Part shown: positions 7,203-15,350 of the stretch, one piece after another
Layout: the number at the start of each line of letters is the position of its first letter
How positions within the stretch are numbered: position 1 is the first letter of the stretch
Assembly: GCA_002391675.1 (NCBI GenBank)
Contig: DGFM01000001.1
Location: forward strand, 1 to 23,875
Length of the DNA: 23,875 nt
Origin: Cloacimonetes bacterium UBA3900
GTDB taxonomy: Bacteria; Cloacimonadota; Cloacimonadia; Cloacimonadales; Cloacimonadaceae
Reading direction: 5' to 3'
Notes under the pieces: generated by a model
What the model was told of the DNA's origin: nothing
Databases searched by the model: none
Seen by the model: the letters and a program-made list of their open reading frames with translations, nothing else
Made by a program: the position numbers and the translations under genes

Positions 7203-8555
7203 CTATGTATTTTTTGTTTTATCTTTTGTGTTATGAACGATGTAATCACTCACCAGATGCAGGTCACGCGAGCTGATGGTGAGCTTTACCTCCACCCCAT
7301 CTTCGCTGTAATCCTCAGAATGGATGGCGGCAATTTCATGTAGTTTGGAGCGCAGGGCCCCCTGGTCAAAACCAAGCTTGATGGTGATCTTACGTGCGTC
7401 AAGGAGTTTATTTTCCACCTCCTCCAAAAGCTCCTCAACGCCGATATTCTCCTTGGCACTCACCAGCACGCAATCCGGATAGCGACGCTTGAGCAACACA
7501 CCAAAATCATCATGCAAGAGGTCACACTTATTAAACACCAGGATCTGCGGAATATCGGCAGCGTCTATGCTTTCCAGCACCTCGTTCACCTGTTCTATAT
7601 AGTAGCCATACATATCGTCCGAAGCATCCACCAAATGCAAGAGCAGGTCTGCATCCTGCACCTCCATCAGCGTAGCTTTGAAGGAAGCCACCAAGTGGTG
7701 AGGCAATCTGGAGATGAAGCCCACGGTATCAGAGATTACCAGAGGCTCTCCTGTGCTGAGCTTGAGCTGTCGGGAGGTGGAATCCAGGGTGGCAAAAAGC
7801 TTGTCCTCCACCAGCACACCGGCATCCGTAAGCAGATTGAAAAGCGTGGATTTGCCCGCATTGGTATAGCCCACCAAACACAACTTGAGTGCGGAATCCC
7901 GCATCTTGCGCTGTGTCTGCTTCTGCTTGGTCACCGTCTCCAGCGCATCCTTGATCTTGCGGATATTCTGCCGGATGAGCCGCCTGTCTATCTCGATCTG
8001 CTTCTCACCCATACCCCGGGAAGCTGCACCGCCGGAAGCACGTGCCGAGCCTCTTTCCTTGTCAAAGTGATCCCAAAGCCTGCGCAAGCGCGGCAGCTGA
8101 TATTCCAGCTCCGCCAGCTTGACCTGCAGCCGCGCCTCACGCGTGCGTGCATGGTCGTGAAAGATGCTGAGGATGACCTCCGTGCGGTCTATGACCCGGA
8201 TGCCAAAATCCCGCTCGATATTGCGCCCCTGCATCGGCGTCAACTCTTCATTGACCACCAATATATCGGCTTGAGCCTGATGCATTTTGACGGCGATTTC
8301 GCTCAACCAGCCCCGGCCAAAAAAGGTAGCCCGCTGCGACTGATTCCGCTTTTGGCTATATGCACCCAAGACCATGATCCCGGCAGTATCCGCAAGACGA
8401 CCCAGCTCCTCAAGCGTGGCCTGAGCCTCCTGCTCCGTCTCATTCTGACGCACGATACTGGCCAAAAAGGCCGTCTGCTGCGAGTCCTGAAGCTCCTCTT
8501 CCCAGACCTCGTCTTCCAGTTCATAATCTATGGGTAAGTTGTTTATTTCTTGCAT
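7203..8555 (-). CDS. hflX: GTPase HflX
   Basis: This 450-residue protein has an N-terminal HflX nucleotide-binding-like domain (to about 120), a helical coiled-coil region with EARLQVKLAELEYQLPRLRRL (140-160), and the GTPase domain. G motifs are GYTNAGKS (229-236), an ATLDST switch (255-260), DTVGF (276-280), NKCD (342-345) and SAKEN. HflX binds the 50S subunit and splits stalled or hibernating ribosomes, mostly under stress. The glycine-rich loop before the GTPase domain reads GGAASRGMGEKQIEIDRR; the usual family form as I recall it is GGxGxRGPGE, so Pro is replaced by Met. No Shine-Dalgarno precedes the ATG, but TAAGAT lies six bases upstream, which would fit a leaderless transcript. It is the first gene of the run that continues through atoD, atoA, rplU and rpmA. 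Confidence 0.96.
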   Translation of the reverse strand: MQEINNLPIDYELEDEVWEEELQDSQQTAFLASIVRQNETEQEAQATLEELGRLADTAGIMVLGAYSQKRNQSQRATFFGRGWLSEIAVKMHQAQADILVVNEELTPMQGRNIERDFGIRVIDRTEVILSIFHDHARTREARLQVKLAELEYQLPRLRRLWDHFDKERGSARASGGAASRGMGEKQIEIDRRLIRQNIRKIKDALETVTKQKQTQRKMRDSALKLCLVGYTNAGKSTLFNLLTDAGVLVEDKLFATLDSTSRQLKLSTGEPLVISDTVGFISRLPHHLVASFKATLMEVQDADLLLHLVDASDDMYGYYIEQVNEVLESIDAADIPQILVFNKCDLLHDDFGVLLKRRYPDCVLVSAKENIGVEELLEEVENKLLDARKITIKLGFDQGALRSKLHEIAAIHSEDYSEDGVEVKLTISSRDLHLVSDYIVHNTKDKTKNT

Positions 8556-8561
8556 GGCAAT

Positions 8562-8590
8562 ATCTTAGATTGGCAGCAGAGGCTTTTTAA
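8562..8590 (-). promoter_or_regulatory. Possible promoter giving a leaderless hflX transcript
   Basis: On the minus strand TAAGAT (8567-8562) ends six bases before the hflX ATG, with a weak TTAAAA (8590-8585) 17 bases further upstream. Start of transcription would fall at or next to the ATG. The -35 is poor, so this is only a candidate. Confidence 0.3.
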
Positions 8591-8945
8591 TACCCCGAAT
8601 AGCTGCTATATATCTTGAAATAAAGGTTGAAGCATCCACCACTGAATCTCGCCCACAACAGCCACCCTGCCACAGGTTTGCAAGAACAAACTCCGTGGAA
8701 AACGGCTCCAAAAAGGGCGGGGAGATAGCGGATGATAATAAATTTTTCATAACAGTTCCAATAAAGAATGAAGAGCATTCTGAGTCAAGTAAAATCTGTA
8801 TAAGCTTGATAACACTGAGCCTGAAGCACATCCCCCACCAAAATGGGCTTTTGCGACAAAAAGCGGCCTTACTCATTCACAAACAAGATGTTAGCCCTTT
8901 TATCCCACATTTGTTAAGAAGAAAGTGAGCACTCTATTATTTCTA

Positions 8946-8970
8946 TTGACAAAAAGCCCTCTACTATAAT
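8946..8970 (+). promoter_or_regulatory. Candidate promoter of the 1254-residue secreted protein, short spacer
   Basis: A perfect TTGACA (8946-8951) and a perfect TATAAT (8965-8970) lie only 13 bases apart, shorter than the usual 16-18. Either one box is fortuitous or an activator corrects the geometry. Transcription from this -10 would give a leader of about 135 bases. Confidence 0.4.
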
Positions 8971-9049
8971 AGTGAATCATGAGACTATTTAGGTGTTTAG
9001 CCCATAACTTGGCATTCATATCAGCGCCTAAGGTCTTGCTTTAGAAGCG

Positions 9050-9067
9050 CTTGCCTCTGTAGGCAAG
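9050..9067 (+). other. Small hairpin in the leader of the secreted-protein gene
   Basis: CTTGCC (9050-9055) and GGCAAG (9062-9067) form a six-base-pair stem with a six-base loop, followed by AAAACG. It lies 47 bases before the ATG and might stabilise the mRNA or regulate it; there is no T-run, so it is not a terminator. Confidence 0.4.
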
Positions 9068-9114
9068 AAAACGACACAAATAACTACTATTAAGATCAAA
9101 GCAAGGAGAAGACA

Positions 9115-12100
9115 ATGTTTAGAAAGCTGATTTTAGCTTTAACGCTCGTCCTGGCCCTCAGCTTCGTCTGGGCGCAGGGAGCAGAAGATTTCACTAATTC
9201 TACTGCCACTGCCAGCTATGCAGATGGCTCTTTTGTAGGCAACGGAGGTATCACCTGGACATATGGACATTCCAGAAATGAAGGATCCTATCCAATAGAT
9301 GGCAATGGTCTGATGCTGAGAAATGCATCTGCCAGCTATCTGGAAGCCACTATCCCCGGTGGAATTGGCAACTTTTCTTTTGATTACAGGAAGGCCTTTA
9401 CCAATGCCAGAGCCAGAGTTCTGGAGCTATACGCAAACAATGCAGTGGTCTACACTACAGAAGCTTTTGGTGGAGAGTCTGGAGAAGACACCACCATCCA
9501 CCCCTTCAGCCATAATGTCAATATCCCCGGACTTGTCACTATAAAAATAAAACTACAAGGTGCGAGTGGGGAAAACTCCCAAGTAACCCTGGATAACATC
9601 TCATGGACTGGCCACGTTAGCGCTGACCCAACCATCTTCGTGGGCGGCACTCTGACTTCCTTCAGCACCTATGTTGGCACTCCCTCAGGATCCCAGAGCT
9701 ACACCCTTAGTGGCTACAACTTGAGTAGCAATATCAGTGTAGCAGCCCCGGCTGGATTTTCCCTGTCCACTGATGACGTCACCTTCACAAACACGCTTTC
9801 ATTGGCTTCAGACTTTTCAGGCTCCGTCTATGTACGCTTGGATGGAACCACGCAAGGCGAGTTTAGCGGCAACATTGAACACACCAGCACGGGCGCAACC
9901 CCGGTACAATTGGCCGTAGAGGGCGTCGTAAATATACCATTACCACCCACTACCTACTTGGAAGAACAATTTAACTATACCCCCGGCACCACCTTGGCAT
10001 CCAACGGTTGGTTTGCCCACAGTGGAGAGGGAACGAACTCCCCATTAGTGCACACAGAAGGCTTGGGCTACCCCGGTTATCCTTTGGCTGCTGGTTATGC
10101 CGGAATCACCTTGGGAAGTGGAGAAGATGTAAGTAAAACTTTACTCGGTGAAGCTATCACTGAGGGCACAGTTTATTCATCCTTCTTGATCAATGTAACC
10201 AGCGCAAGCGCGACAGCAGAATATATCTACCACTTCATGCCCCAAGTTCCCACCACAGACTTTAAAGGCAAGTTCTTTGTAAGCAAAAACGCTGAAGATC
10301 AATTGAGATTTGGCCTTACCAAAGCTGCAAGTTCTGCTTCCTCTGTTGCTTGGACAGAATACAATTACGCACTCAACACAACCTATTTGGTTGTGCTGAA
10401 ATATGAGATTTTGCCTGAAGGCAACAACGACATCGTCACCGCCTGGATCAACCCTACCGACTTTTACGCTGAGCCTACCCCCCTCTTGAGTGCAACAGTA
10501 ACTGAAACAGACATTGCTTCTATTAACGCTGTTGCAATACGCCAAAACAACGCATCTGTTACAGCCATCTTCGACGGCATCCGCGTAACCAACAACTGGG
10601 CCCAACTCTTTGACGGTGAAGAGCTTCCCACTCCCGTGCTCCACGCCGTGGGTGAGCCGGACCCTCTCTACAGCATTGCCGGTGCTCCTTCCGAGGAGAT
10701 CACTTCCTATACAGTGTATGGAGAAAACCTGTACGGCTCCATCAACGTGACCGCTCCGACCCATTTTGAGATCGCTACAGCAGCCGAAGGCCCTTGGCAA
10801 AGCAGCTTGACCCTGCCCGCCGACTTTAATGGCCTTGTTTATGTGCGTCTCAATACCGAAGTCGAAGGCAATCACGTCGGCTTCATCCTTCACAACAGCC
10901 CGGGTGCTGAAGAAGTGTCCAAGCGTGTGGAAGGCGAAGCTTTCGCTCCGGATGTCACCTGGAACAGCAGCGTGACCGAGCTGAACTTCACCGCCGAAGT
11001 CAATGCCGAAGAGCCCATACTCAGCTACACCCTGAGCGCAACCGGTGCCAACACCAACCTGGTTCTCACCCTCGAAGGTGATGCCTTCTCCATGCGTGCA
11101 GGCACAAGCGGTGAATGGACCAATGCCCTCAGCCTGGCCCCCAGCTTCAACGGCAGCATCTACGTGAAGATGCTCACTGCAGCAACCGGAAACTTCCAGG
11201 GCAGTATTCAGCACGTCACCACCAATGCTTCCGACATGACCATCGCCCTCAGCGGCAGCGTCACCCCTCCCGCAGGAGCAGCTTTGGATCTCTTCTTTAG
11301 TGAATACATCGAAGGAACCGGTCTCAATAAAGCTTTGGAAATCTTTAACGGAACCGGTATGCTTGTGGACCTGAGCGACTATCAGGTAGAACACTACAGC
11401 AATGGCGCATCAGACCCCGGGTATAGAACTGTGGTGCTTAGCGGCACTTTGGCCAACGGAGAAGTATTTGTTCTGGCTCATAGCGGTGCAGATGCCAGTA
11501 TTACAGGAATTGCCAATATTACCGATGACAATGTTGTCAATTTCAATGGCGACGATGCAGTAGCCATAAGAAAGATCAGCACAGATGCCTACGTGGATAT
11601 CATTGGTGTTATTGGAGAAAGACCTACCGGTGGCGCATGGACTGCGGACGGCGAATATAGTACTAAGGACAAGACCCTGGTGCGCAAACCCACCGTGACC
11701 CAAGGCGTGAGTGTGAACCCCAGCGGCCATGAGCCCAACAGCCCAACCGGTTTTGCCACATTGGCTACCGAGTGGGATGCCTATCCTACAAATACTTTCA
11801 CAAACATAGGTACCCACCTCTTCACACCTGGATCTGAAGTTAACCCTGCCGATGCACCCGTGATTTCACCTGAAGGCGGCTTGCAATCCGGCCCCGTGAC
11901 CGTGAGCATCAGCAGCAGCACCCCCGGTGCCGTGATCCACTACACTTTGGACGGAAGCACACCCGATGCAAACAGCACCGTTTACACCGCACCCTTTGTG
12001 GTATCCACCACCACCACGGTGAGAGCGATCACCATCGCCCCGGGCTATACTCCCAGCCTTGTTACCAGCGTGACCTACAGCTATGCCACCCCCGTGGAAA

Positions 12101-12879
12101 ACATAGTCACCCTGAGAGGCATGCCCACCGGAGCAAGCAACTTCTACCAGCTCACAGGCGAAGCCATACTCACCTACCAGCAAAGCTGGCGTAACCAGAA
12201 ATATATCCAGGATGCCACCGCTGCTATCCTCATCGATGACTATCCGGGCGTGATCACCACCGCCTACAACCTCTACGATGGTATCACCGGCATCGTGGGC
12301 ACACTGGGTACTTATAATAATGTGTTGCAATTTACGCCGGTATTCGATCCCGGTGCTGCCACCTCCAGCAATAACGTTGTGGTGCCCGAAGTGCGCACCC
12401 TGGCCTCACTCACCTCGGATGATCAGGCAAAGCTGATCAGAGTGTGCGGCGTGACCATGGACGCCACCAACGGCAACTTCGCTACAGGCGTTGAAAGCAT
12501 CACTATCACTGACGCTTCAGGCAGCCTTACCATGAGGACGTTCAGCCCGACAGACTACAACGGAACCCCCATCCCCACCGAGCCTGTGGACTTGATCTGC
12601 TTGGTGGGTCAATACTATGAGAATATCCAGGTCTCACCCCGCTTCCTGGCAGACTTCCTGCCTGCAACAGCCCAGCTTGCCGCACCCGTGGTCCAGATTG
12701 TGGAAACCAACGGAACCGTGACCCTCAGCTGGGAAGCCGTTGCCGGCGCCGTGAACTATCGCATCGAGAGATCAGATGATCCTTACACCGGATTCGTCCA
12801 GGTCGGCACCACCCCTGCCACCTCCTACAGCGAAGCCGCAACCGGAACAAAGCTGTTCTATCGTGTGATCGCCGAATAA
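9115..12879 (+). CDS. Large secreted multidomain protein (lamin-tail, CHB_HEX-like, OB-fold and FN3 modules)
   Basis: This 1254-residue protein has a signal peptide (MFRKLILALTLVLALSFVWA, then Q). I read the modules as: an N-terminal beta domain (about 25-168); three copies of a roughly 100-residue beta-repeat (173-272, 505-608, 609-718) sharing YTLSG...FSLS...LSLA.DF.GSVYVRL...G...G.I.H; a jelly-roll-like domain between the first and second copies (about 280-500); a lamin-tail-type domain (723-904; LFFSEYIEGTGLNKALEIFN); a chitobiase-C-like domain (912-990; IHYTLDGSTPD); an OB-fold domain resembling those of secreted nucleases (995-1182); and a final FN3 domain ending FYRVIAE. No catalytic module is visible, so it is probably an adhesin, surface scaffold or substrate-binding protein. 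There is no obvious type IX sorting domain or LPXTG. AAGGAG precedes the ATG and a strong terminator follows. Domain names rest on pattern memory. Confidence 0.88.
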   Translation: MFRKLILALTLVLALSFVWAQGAEDFTNSTATASYADGSFVGNGGITWTYGHSRNEGSYPIDGNGLMLRNASASYLEATIPGGIGNFSFDYRKAFTNARARVLELYANNAVVYTTEAFGGESGEDTTIHPFSHNVNIPGLVTIKIKLQGASGENSQVTLDNISWTGHVSADPTIFVGGTLTSFSTYVGTPSGSQSYTLSGYNLSSNISVAAPAGFSLSTDDVTFTNTLSLASDFSGSVYVRLDGTTQGEFSGNIEHTSTGATPVQLAVEGVVNIPLPPTTYLEEQFNYTPGTTLASNGWFAHSGEGTNSPLVHTEGLGYPGYPLAAGYAGITLGSGEDVSKTLLGEAITEGTVYSSFLINVTSASATAEYIYHFMPQVPTTDFKGKFFVSKNAEDQLRFGLTKAASSASSVAWTEYNYALNTTYLVVLKYEILPEGNNDIVTAWINPTDFYAEPTPLLSATVTETDIASINAVAIRQNNASVTAIFDGIRVTNNWAQLFDGEELPTPVLHAVGEPDPLYSIAGAPSEEITSYTVYGENLYGSINVTAPTHFEIATAAEGPWQSSLTLPADFNGLVYVRLNTEVEGNHVGFILHNSPGAEEVSKRVEGEAFAPDVTWNSSVTELNFTAEVNAEEPILSYTLSATGANTNLVLTLEGDAFSMRAGTSGEWTNALSLAPSFNGSIYVKMLTAATGNFQGSIQHVTTNASDMTIALSGSVTPPAGAALDLFFSEYIEGTGLNKALEIFNGTGMLVDLSDYQVEHYSNGASDPGYRTVVLSGTLANGEVFVLAHSGADASITGIANITDDNVVNFNGDDAVAIRKISTDAYVDIIGVIGERPTGGAWTADGEYSTKDKTLVRKPTVTQGVSVNPSGHEPNSPTGFATLATEWDAYPTNTFTNIGTHLFTPGSEVNPADAPVISPEGGLQSGPVTVSISSSTPGAVIHYTLDGSTPDANSTVYTAPFVVSTTTTVRAITIAPGYTPSLVTSVTYSYATPVENIVTLRGMPTGASNFYQLTGEAILTYQQSWRNQKYIQDATAAILIDDYPGVITTAYNLYDGITGIVGTLGTYNNVLQFTPVFDPGAATSSNNVVVPEVRTLASLTSDDQAKLIRVCGVTMDATNGNFATGVESITITDASGSLTMRTFSPTDYNGTPIPTEPVDLICLVGQYYENIQVSPRFLADFLPATAQLAAPVVQIVETNGTVTLSWEAVAGAVNYRIERSDDPYTGFVQVGTTPATSYSEAATGTKLFYRVIAE

Positions 12880-12901
12880 CAAATAACCCTAATCAATATA
12901 C

Positions 12902-12932
12902 AAGCCGTGGACCTCTTGGTTCACGGCTTTTT
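12902..12932 (+). terminator. Terminator of the secreted-protein gene
   Basis: AGCCGTGGAC (12903-12912) pairs with GTTCACGGCT (12919-12928) with one G-T pair around a six-base loop, followed by five T. It lies 23 bases after the stop codon. Confidence 0.93.
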
Positions 12933-13190
12933 CATTGAGCTGCAAATCCGACCAGCTTGACGGGAGCTGCATCGTGGGCCAAACGAGACTTGCCCAGCTA
13001 CCCGCTAAATGCCAGCCCGAAACTGCCTCTCCCCCATGCACTTCCGCTTCTGCCGCCCTGCTTTCCACCTGAATTGAGGCTCAGGCACAATTTGGGTGGG
13101 CAGTATCAGGAGAAAAACCAAAAAGGTAAACGGGGCATTTTCCCTCCAGATTTCAGGGGCGTAAATTGGCAGAAAAAACCCTGAGCAATG

Positions 13191-13507
13191 CCTACTGTTT
13201 TAGTAGGTAATCCCCGGCTCAACCCGACACCCCAACCAGCAGGCCTTTCTGAAATATTTGACTCGGGGGCCGGTTTTGCGAAAACAAATCCGCCTTCTAA
13301 AACGTCGATTTGATGCGGCCTCCCTTAGGGGCTCCTGTGGGTCTCCTTTGGGATCCACAAGTAACCCATGGAAAACCCAAGAGTTACGCAAGTGAGCTCC
13401 AAGGAAACCCCAAGGTGGGCTAAGGCAGGCGAAAAGTCAAAGGTTGACGCGAGCGTCGGTTTTCTGCAAGTAATTTTACCACGAATATCGGCGCCTGTGT
13501 CAGTGAT
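13191..13507 (+). repeat. Dispersed non-coding repeat, copy 2 (most complete copy)
   Basis: The A half (13191-13347) matches the window start in reverse complement, and the B half (13358-13507) matches the window end in reverse complement (100 of the first 120 bases identical). The left edge is the palindrome CCTACTGTTTTAGTAGG (13191-13207). Each half contains a related module: TTGACTC then CGGTTTTGCG at 13258-13280, and TTGACGC then CGGTTTTCTG at 13444-13466. The B half also has the palindromes GTCAAAGGTTGAC (13436-13448) and GACGCGAGCGTC (13446-13457). The direction given is arbitrary. No coding potential, terminal inverted repeat or target duplication could be defined. Confidence 0.85.
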
Positions 13508-13701
13508 TTTTTACCAAGAAAGTATGCGGACGATCACGACTGCACTGTCCGGTTGCCGGTTGTGAGCAGTGAGCCAAAGGGTTATTTATCTGGGAGGCTG
13601 GGTGATAGCCGGGCTTACCATACCCTAACCATGAAACTTGCGTGGCGGCAGAAAGCTGACAACTACCCTGTGCCCTGCCAAAAGCCTGGTAAATTCCCGG
13701 C

Positions 13702-13739
13702 AAAGAAAACCGCGGGCGACTCTGTGTCTTTCCCGCGGT
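13702..13739 (-). terminator. Terminator of the sigma/Spy operon
   Basis: On the minus strand ACCGCGGG (13739-13732) pairs with CCCGCGGT (13716-13709) around a 15-base loop, followed by TTTTCTTTG. It lies 27 bases beyond the stop of the last gene of the operon. Confidence 0.88.
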
Positions 13740-13765
13740 CTACGCTAATTAAGGAGGCGTTTGTT

Positions 13766-14377
13766 CTATTTTACTGTTGATGGTTCAGGTTTTGTCTTGT
13801 TCAGGTCGCTGGCTTTTTTCAGCCCGCTTTGTGGCTTTTCTTGCAGAGTGGCACTGGAAGTTCTTCTGAGACGCTGACCGTCACCACACATACGTCCGCC
13901 CAGCAAGGCACCAATGCCTCTGCCGTCCTTGCCGCAATATTCTTTGACGACAGCTTTTTGGTCTGCATTCAATTCATTGAATATCGCTTGAATGGCGTCA
14001 ATACGGGCGTTGGCCATGGTTTTCTTGAGATCAAACATCTGGCCGGTGACTTTCTTTGCGCCTTCAAAATCTCTGTTTTGCATGGCTTTTTGCTTGTCCA
14101 TTCTCAGTTTTTGGATCTGGTCAGTCCAGATTTCCATCTGCTTTTGCAGTTCTGTTTTGATCTCTTCGATTTTGGTGTTCTGCTTGGCTGAAAGCATCAG
14201 CATTTCATTCAGCGGTTTTTCTTCATCAGTGGGCGTAAGCCTGTCTGTTACTTTAATATTGGGGTTTTCACCGGGTGTGCGCCCTGCGGCGCCAGTCCTG
14301 TCTTTGAGATTAACTTGAGCGACGAGACCTCCGATGAGCAGGGTAAGGGCTATTAGGACTACAGTGAATTTTCTCAT
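13766..14377 (-). CDS. Secreted Spy/CpxP-like (LTXXQ-type) periplasmic protein
   Basis: This 203-residue protein has a signal peptide (MRKFTVVLIALTLLIGGLVA) and then a highly charged helical region (about 55-150) with NEMLMLSAKQNTKIEEIKTELQ in two helices and a LNADQKAVVKEY segment (136-147) resembling the LTxxQ motif of Spy, CpxP and ZraP. Such proteins act as periplasmic chaperones or sensors of envelope or metal stress. The C-terminal 50 residues are basic, low in structure, and include two cysteines (148 and 164) that might form a disulfide or bind metal. AAGGAG precedes the ATG. It is the last gene of the sigma-factor operon, 37 bases after the membrane-anchored relative, and is followed by a terminator. 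The assignment is by pattern and context rather than by strong identity. Confidence 0.72.
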   Translation of the reverse strand: MRKFTVVLIALTLLIGGLVAQVNLKDRTGAAGRTPGENPNIKVTDRLTPTDEEKPLNEMLMLSAKQNTKIEEIKTELQKQMEIWTDQIQKLRMDKQKAMQNRDFEGAKKVTGQMFDLKKTMANARIDAIQAIFNELNADQKAVVKEYCGKDGRGIGALLGGRMCGDGQRLRRTSSATLQEKPQSGLKKASDLNKTKPEPSTVK

Positions 14378-14414
14378 TTTGATGTTCTCCTTTAGTAGTT
14401 TGAAGTTCTTATTG

Positions 14415-14849
14415 TTAGTCCAACCGTCTTCTGCGTTTTTGACGTTGCACTATTTCTTCGTATCTCTTGGTATAGAATTCTTTGGCTTCTTCCGGGGTGA
14501 GGCTTTGCCTGTGGCGGATCAGCCTTTCTGCCATGTGGTTTTCCAGGATAGCCTGGTTGGCCAGGGTGCGCGCCAGAAGGTCGTCCAAGGCTTCCATATC
14601 CAGCGGGTCTTTGGCCAGTTCTTTCATAAATTCTGCTTTGATCTCAGAAAATTCCCGCCAGAGCGCACGTGTAGTATCGCTGAAGGCAGGATTGTCTCCT
14701 GGGCCACGGTTGTCCCGTCTCAAAGCGGGTGCGTATCTGGGGTTCATGCGGTCACGGTGGGTGCTGGTAAAATAGATATAGCTGCCCAATACGGCCAGGT
14801 TGAAAGCAAATGAAATAAGTAAAAGGGTGATCAACCAACGTCTACTCAC
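14415..14849 (-). CDS. Membrane-anchored Spy/CnrX-like periplasmic sensor protein
   Basis: This 144-residue protein has one N-terminal membrane segment (about residues 6-27) and a periplasmic helical domain with ALWREFSEIKAEFMKELA, LDDLLARTLANQ, and LTPEEAKEFYTKRYEEIV (117-134). This is the pattern of the heavy-metal-resistance (CnrX/CzrX, Spy) helical hairpin family. I start it at GTG 14849, which has GGAGG just upstream and overlaps the anti-sigma stop by eight bases. The ATG at 14894 would lie deep in that gene and place 15 extra polar residues before the membrane segment. Next to an anti-sigma factor it may be the periplasmic sensor, as CnrX is for CnrY/CnrH. Apart from His105, His113 and Met106 there are few candidate metal ligands, so the signal may not be a metal. 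Confidence 0.78.
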   Translation of the reverse strand: MSRRWLITLLLISFAFNLAVLGSYIYFTSTHRDRMNPRYAPALRRDNRGPGDNPAFSDTTRALWREFSEIKAEFMKELAKDPLDMEALDDLLARTLANQAILENHMAERLIRHRQSLTPEEAKEFYTKRYEEIVQRQKRRRRLD

Positions 14850-15285
14850 TATTACCTCCGCCAAAGAAGGAATCTTCCACCAGGGTGCTTTCACCGAAGA
14901 AGGTGATTTCTTGCACTTGCTCAGAGGCTACTTTGCTGCTGAGGGCGGAAATCTGGAAGCCTGTGACCCCCAAGAGGGAGCCCAGGACAAAGCTGAGCAG
15001 TATCGCCAGAGTGGCGGGTACCAACTGCAGCCTGAATTTCTTGCGCACCTTCAAGCGCTTGGGCTCGTGAGCCTTGCATTGATGCAGGATCTGATGGTGG
15101 AGCCAGGAAGGCACTTGCGGGCGCGGCGCAGAAAGCATCAGCTCACGAAGCTTGAGGGCTTGCTGCTGATAGGCGCGGCATTTTATACACTCATCAAGAT
15201 GTGCCTGCAGCTTCGCCGTGGAGGCTTGGTCCAAGGCTCCATCTTGCATGAGGTCAATCTGTTTTTTGTATTTGGCACATCTCAT
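14842..15285 (-). CDS. Zinc-finger anti-sigma factor
   Basis: This 147-residue protein has an N-terminal cytoplasmic anti-sigma domain with Cys3 and His29-x-x-x-Cys33-x-x-Cys36 (HLDECIKC), the hallmark of ZAS-type anti-sigma factors. A single membrane segment (about 88-109, LVPATLAILLSFVLGSLLGV) and a short periplasmic tail follow. It should hold the sigma factor encoded immediately upstream at the membrane until an envelope signal arrives. AAGGAA precedes the ATG, and the 65-base gap to the sigma gene shows no terminator. The tail is only about 38 residues, which fits a design in which the next gene's product provides the sensor domain. Confidence 0.88.
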   Translation of the reverse strand: MRCAKYKKQIDLMQDGALDQASTAKLQAHLDECIKCRAYQQQALKLRELMLSAPRPQVPSWLHHQILHQCKAHEPKRLKVRKKFRLQLVPATLAILLSFVLGSLLGVTGFQISALSSKVASEQVQEITFFGESTLVEDSFFGGGNSE

Positions 15286-15350
15286 TGTTTTAGTTCCTTT
15301 TTGTTTTTCTTTGTGCTACTGCAGAGCACGGTAAATTCTGTTCTCATACT

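Larger units (their letters stand above)
8556..9114. other. Divergent intergenic region between hflX and the secreted protein
   Basis: These 559 bases separate two divergent genes. I see a candidate plus-strand promoter (8946-8970), a small leader hairpin (9050-9067) and AAGGAG before the 9115 start. The minus-strand reading frames at 8565-8876 and 8587-8778 have no recognisable motifs and overlap each other, so I do not call them. No tRNA or repeat copy is seen. Confidence 0.5.
12880..13765. other. Gene-free region carrying the dispersed repeat
   Basis: These 886 bases between two converging genes contain the plus-strand terminator (12902-12932), unassigned sequence (12933-13190), the most complete copy of the dispersed repeat (13191-13507), further unassigned sequence (13508-13701) and the terminator of the minus-strand Spy-like gene (13702-13739). 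The reading frames here are short, overlap on both strands, and have no ribosome-binding sites or recognisable motifs. Confidence 0.75.

Noticed and set aside
8565..8876. 103-residue minus-strand reading frame upstream of hflX
   Set aside because: No ribosome-binding site or recognisable motif, and another frame (8587-8778) overlaps it; the composition looks like translated intergenic DNA.
10177..11394. 405-residue reading frame antisense to the large secreted protein
   Set aside because: It is the mirror of a long real gene with signal peptide and clear domains; its translation is rich in Gly, Val, His and Cys with no family motifs.
12957..13391. Short reading frames in the region of repeat copy 2
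   Set aside because: They are not conserved between the repeat copies, overlap on opposite strands and lack ribosome-binding sites.
13191..13507. Insertion sequence or transposase remnant
   Set aside because: No transposase-like translation in any frame, and no terminal inverted repeats or target duplications could be defined, so it is reported only as a dispersed repeat.
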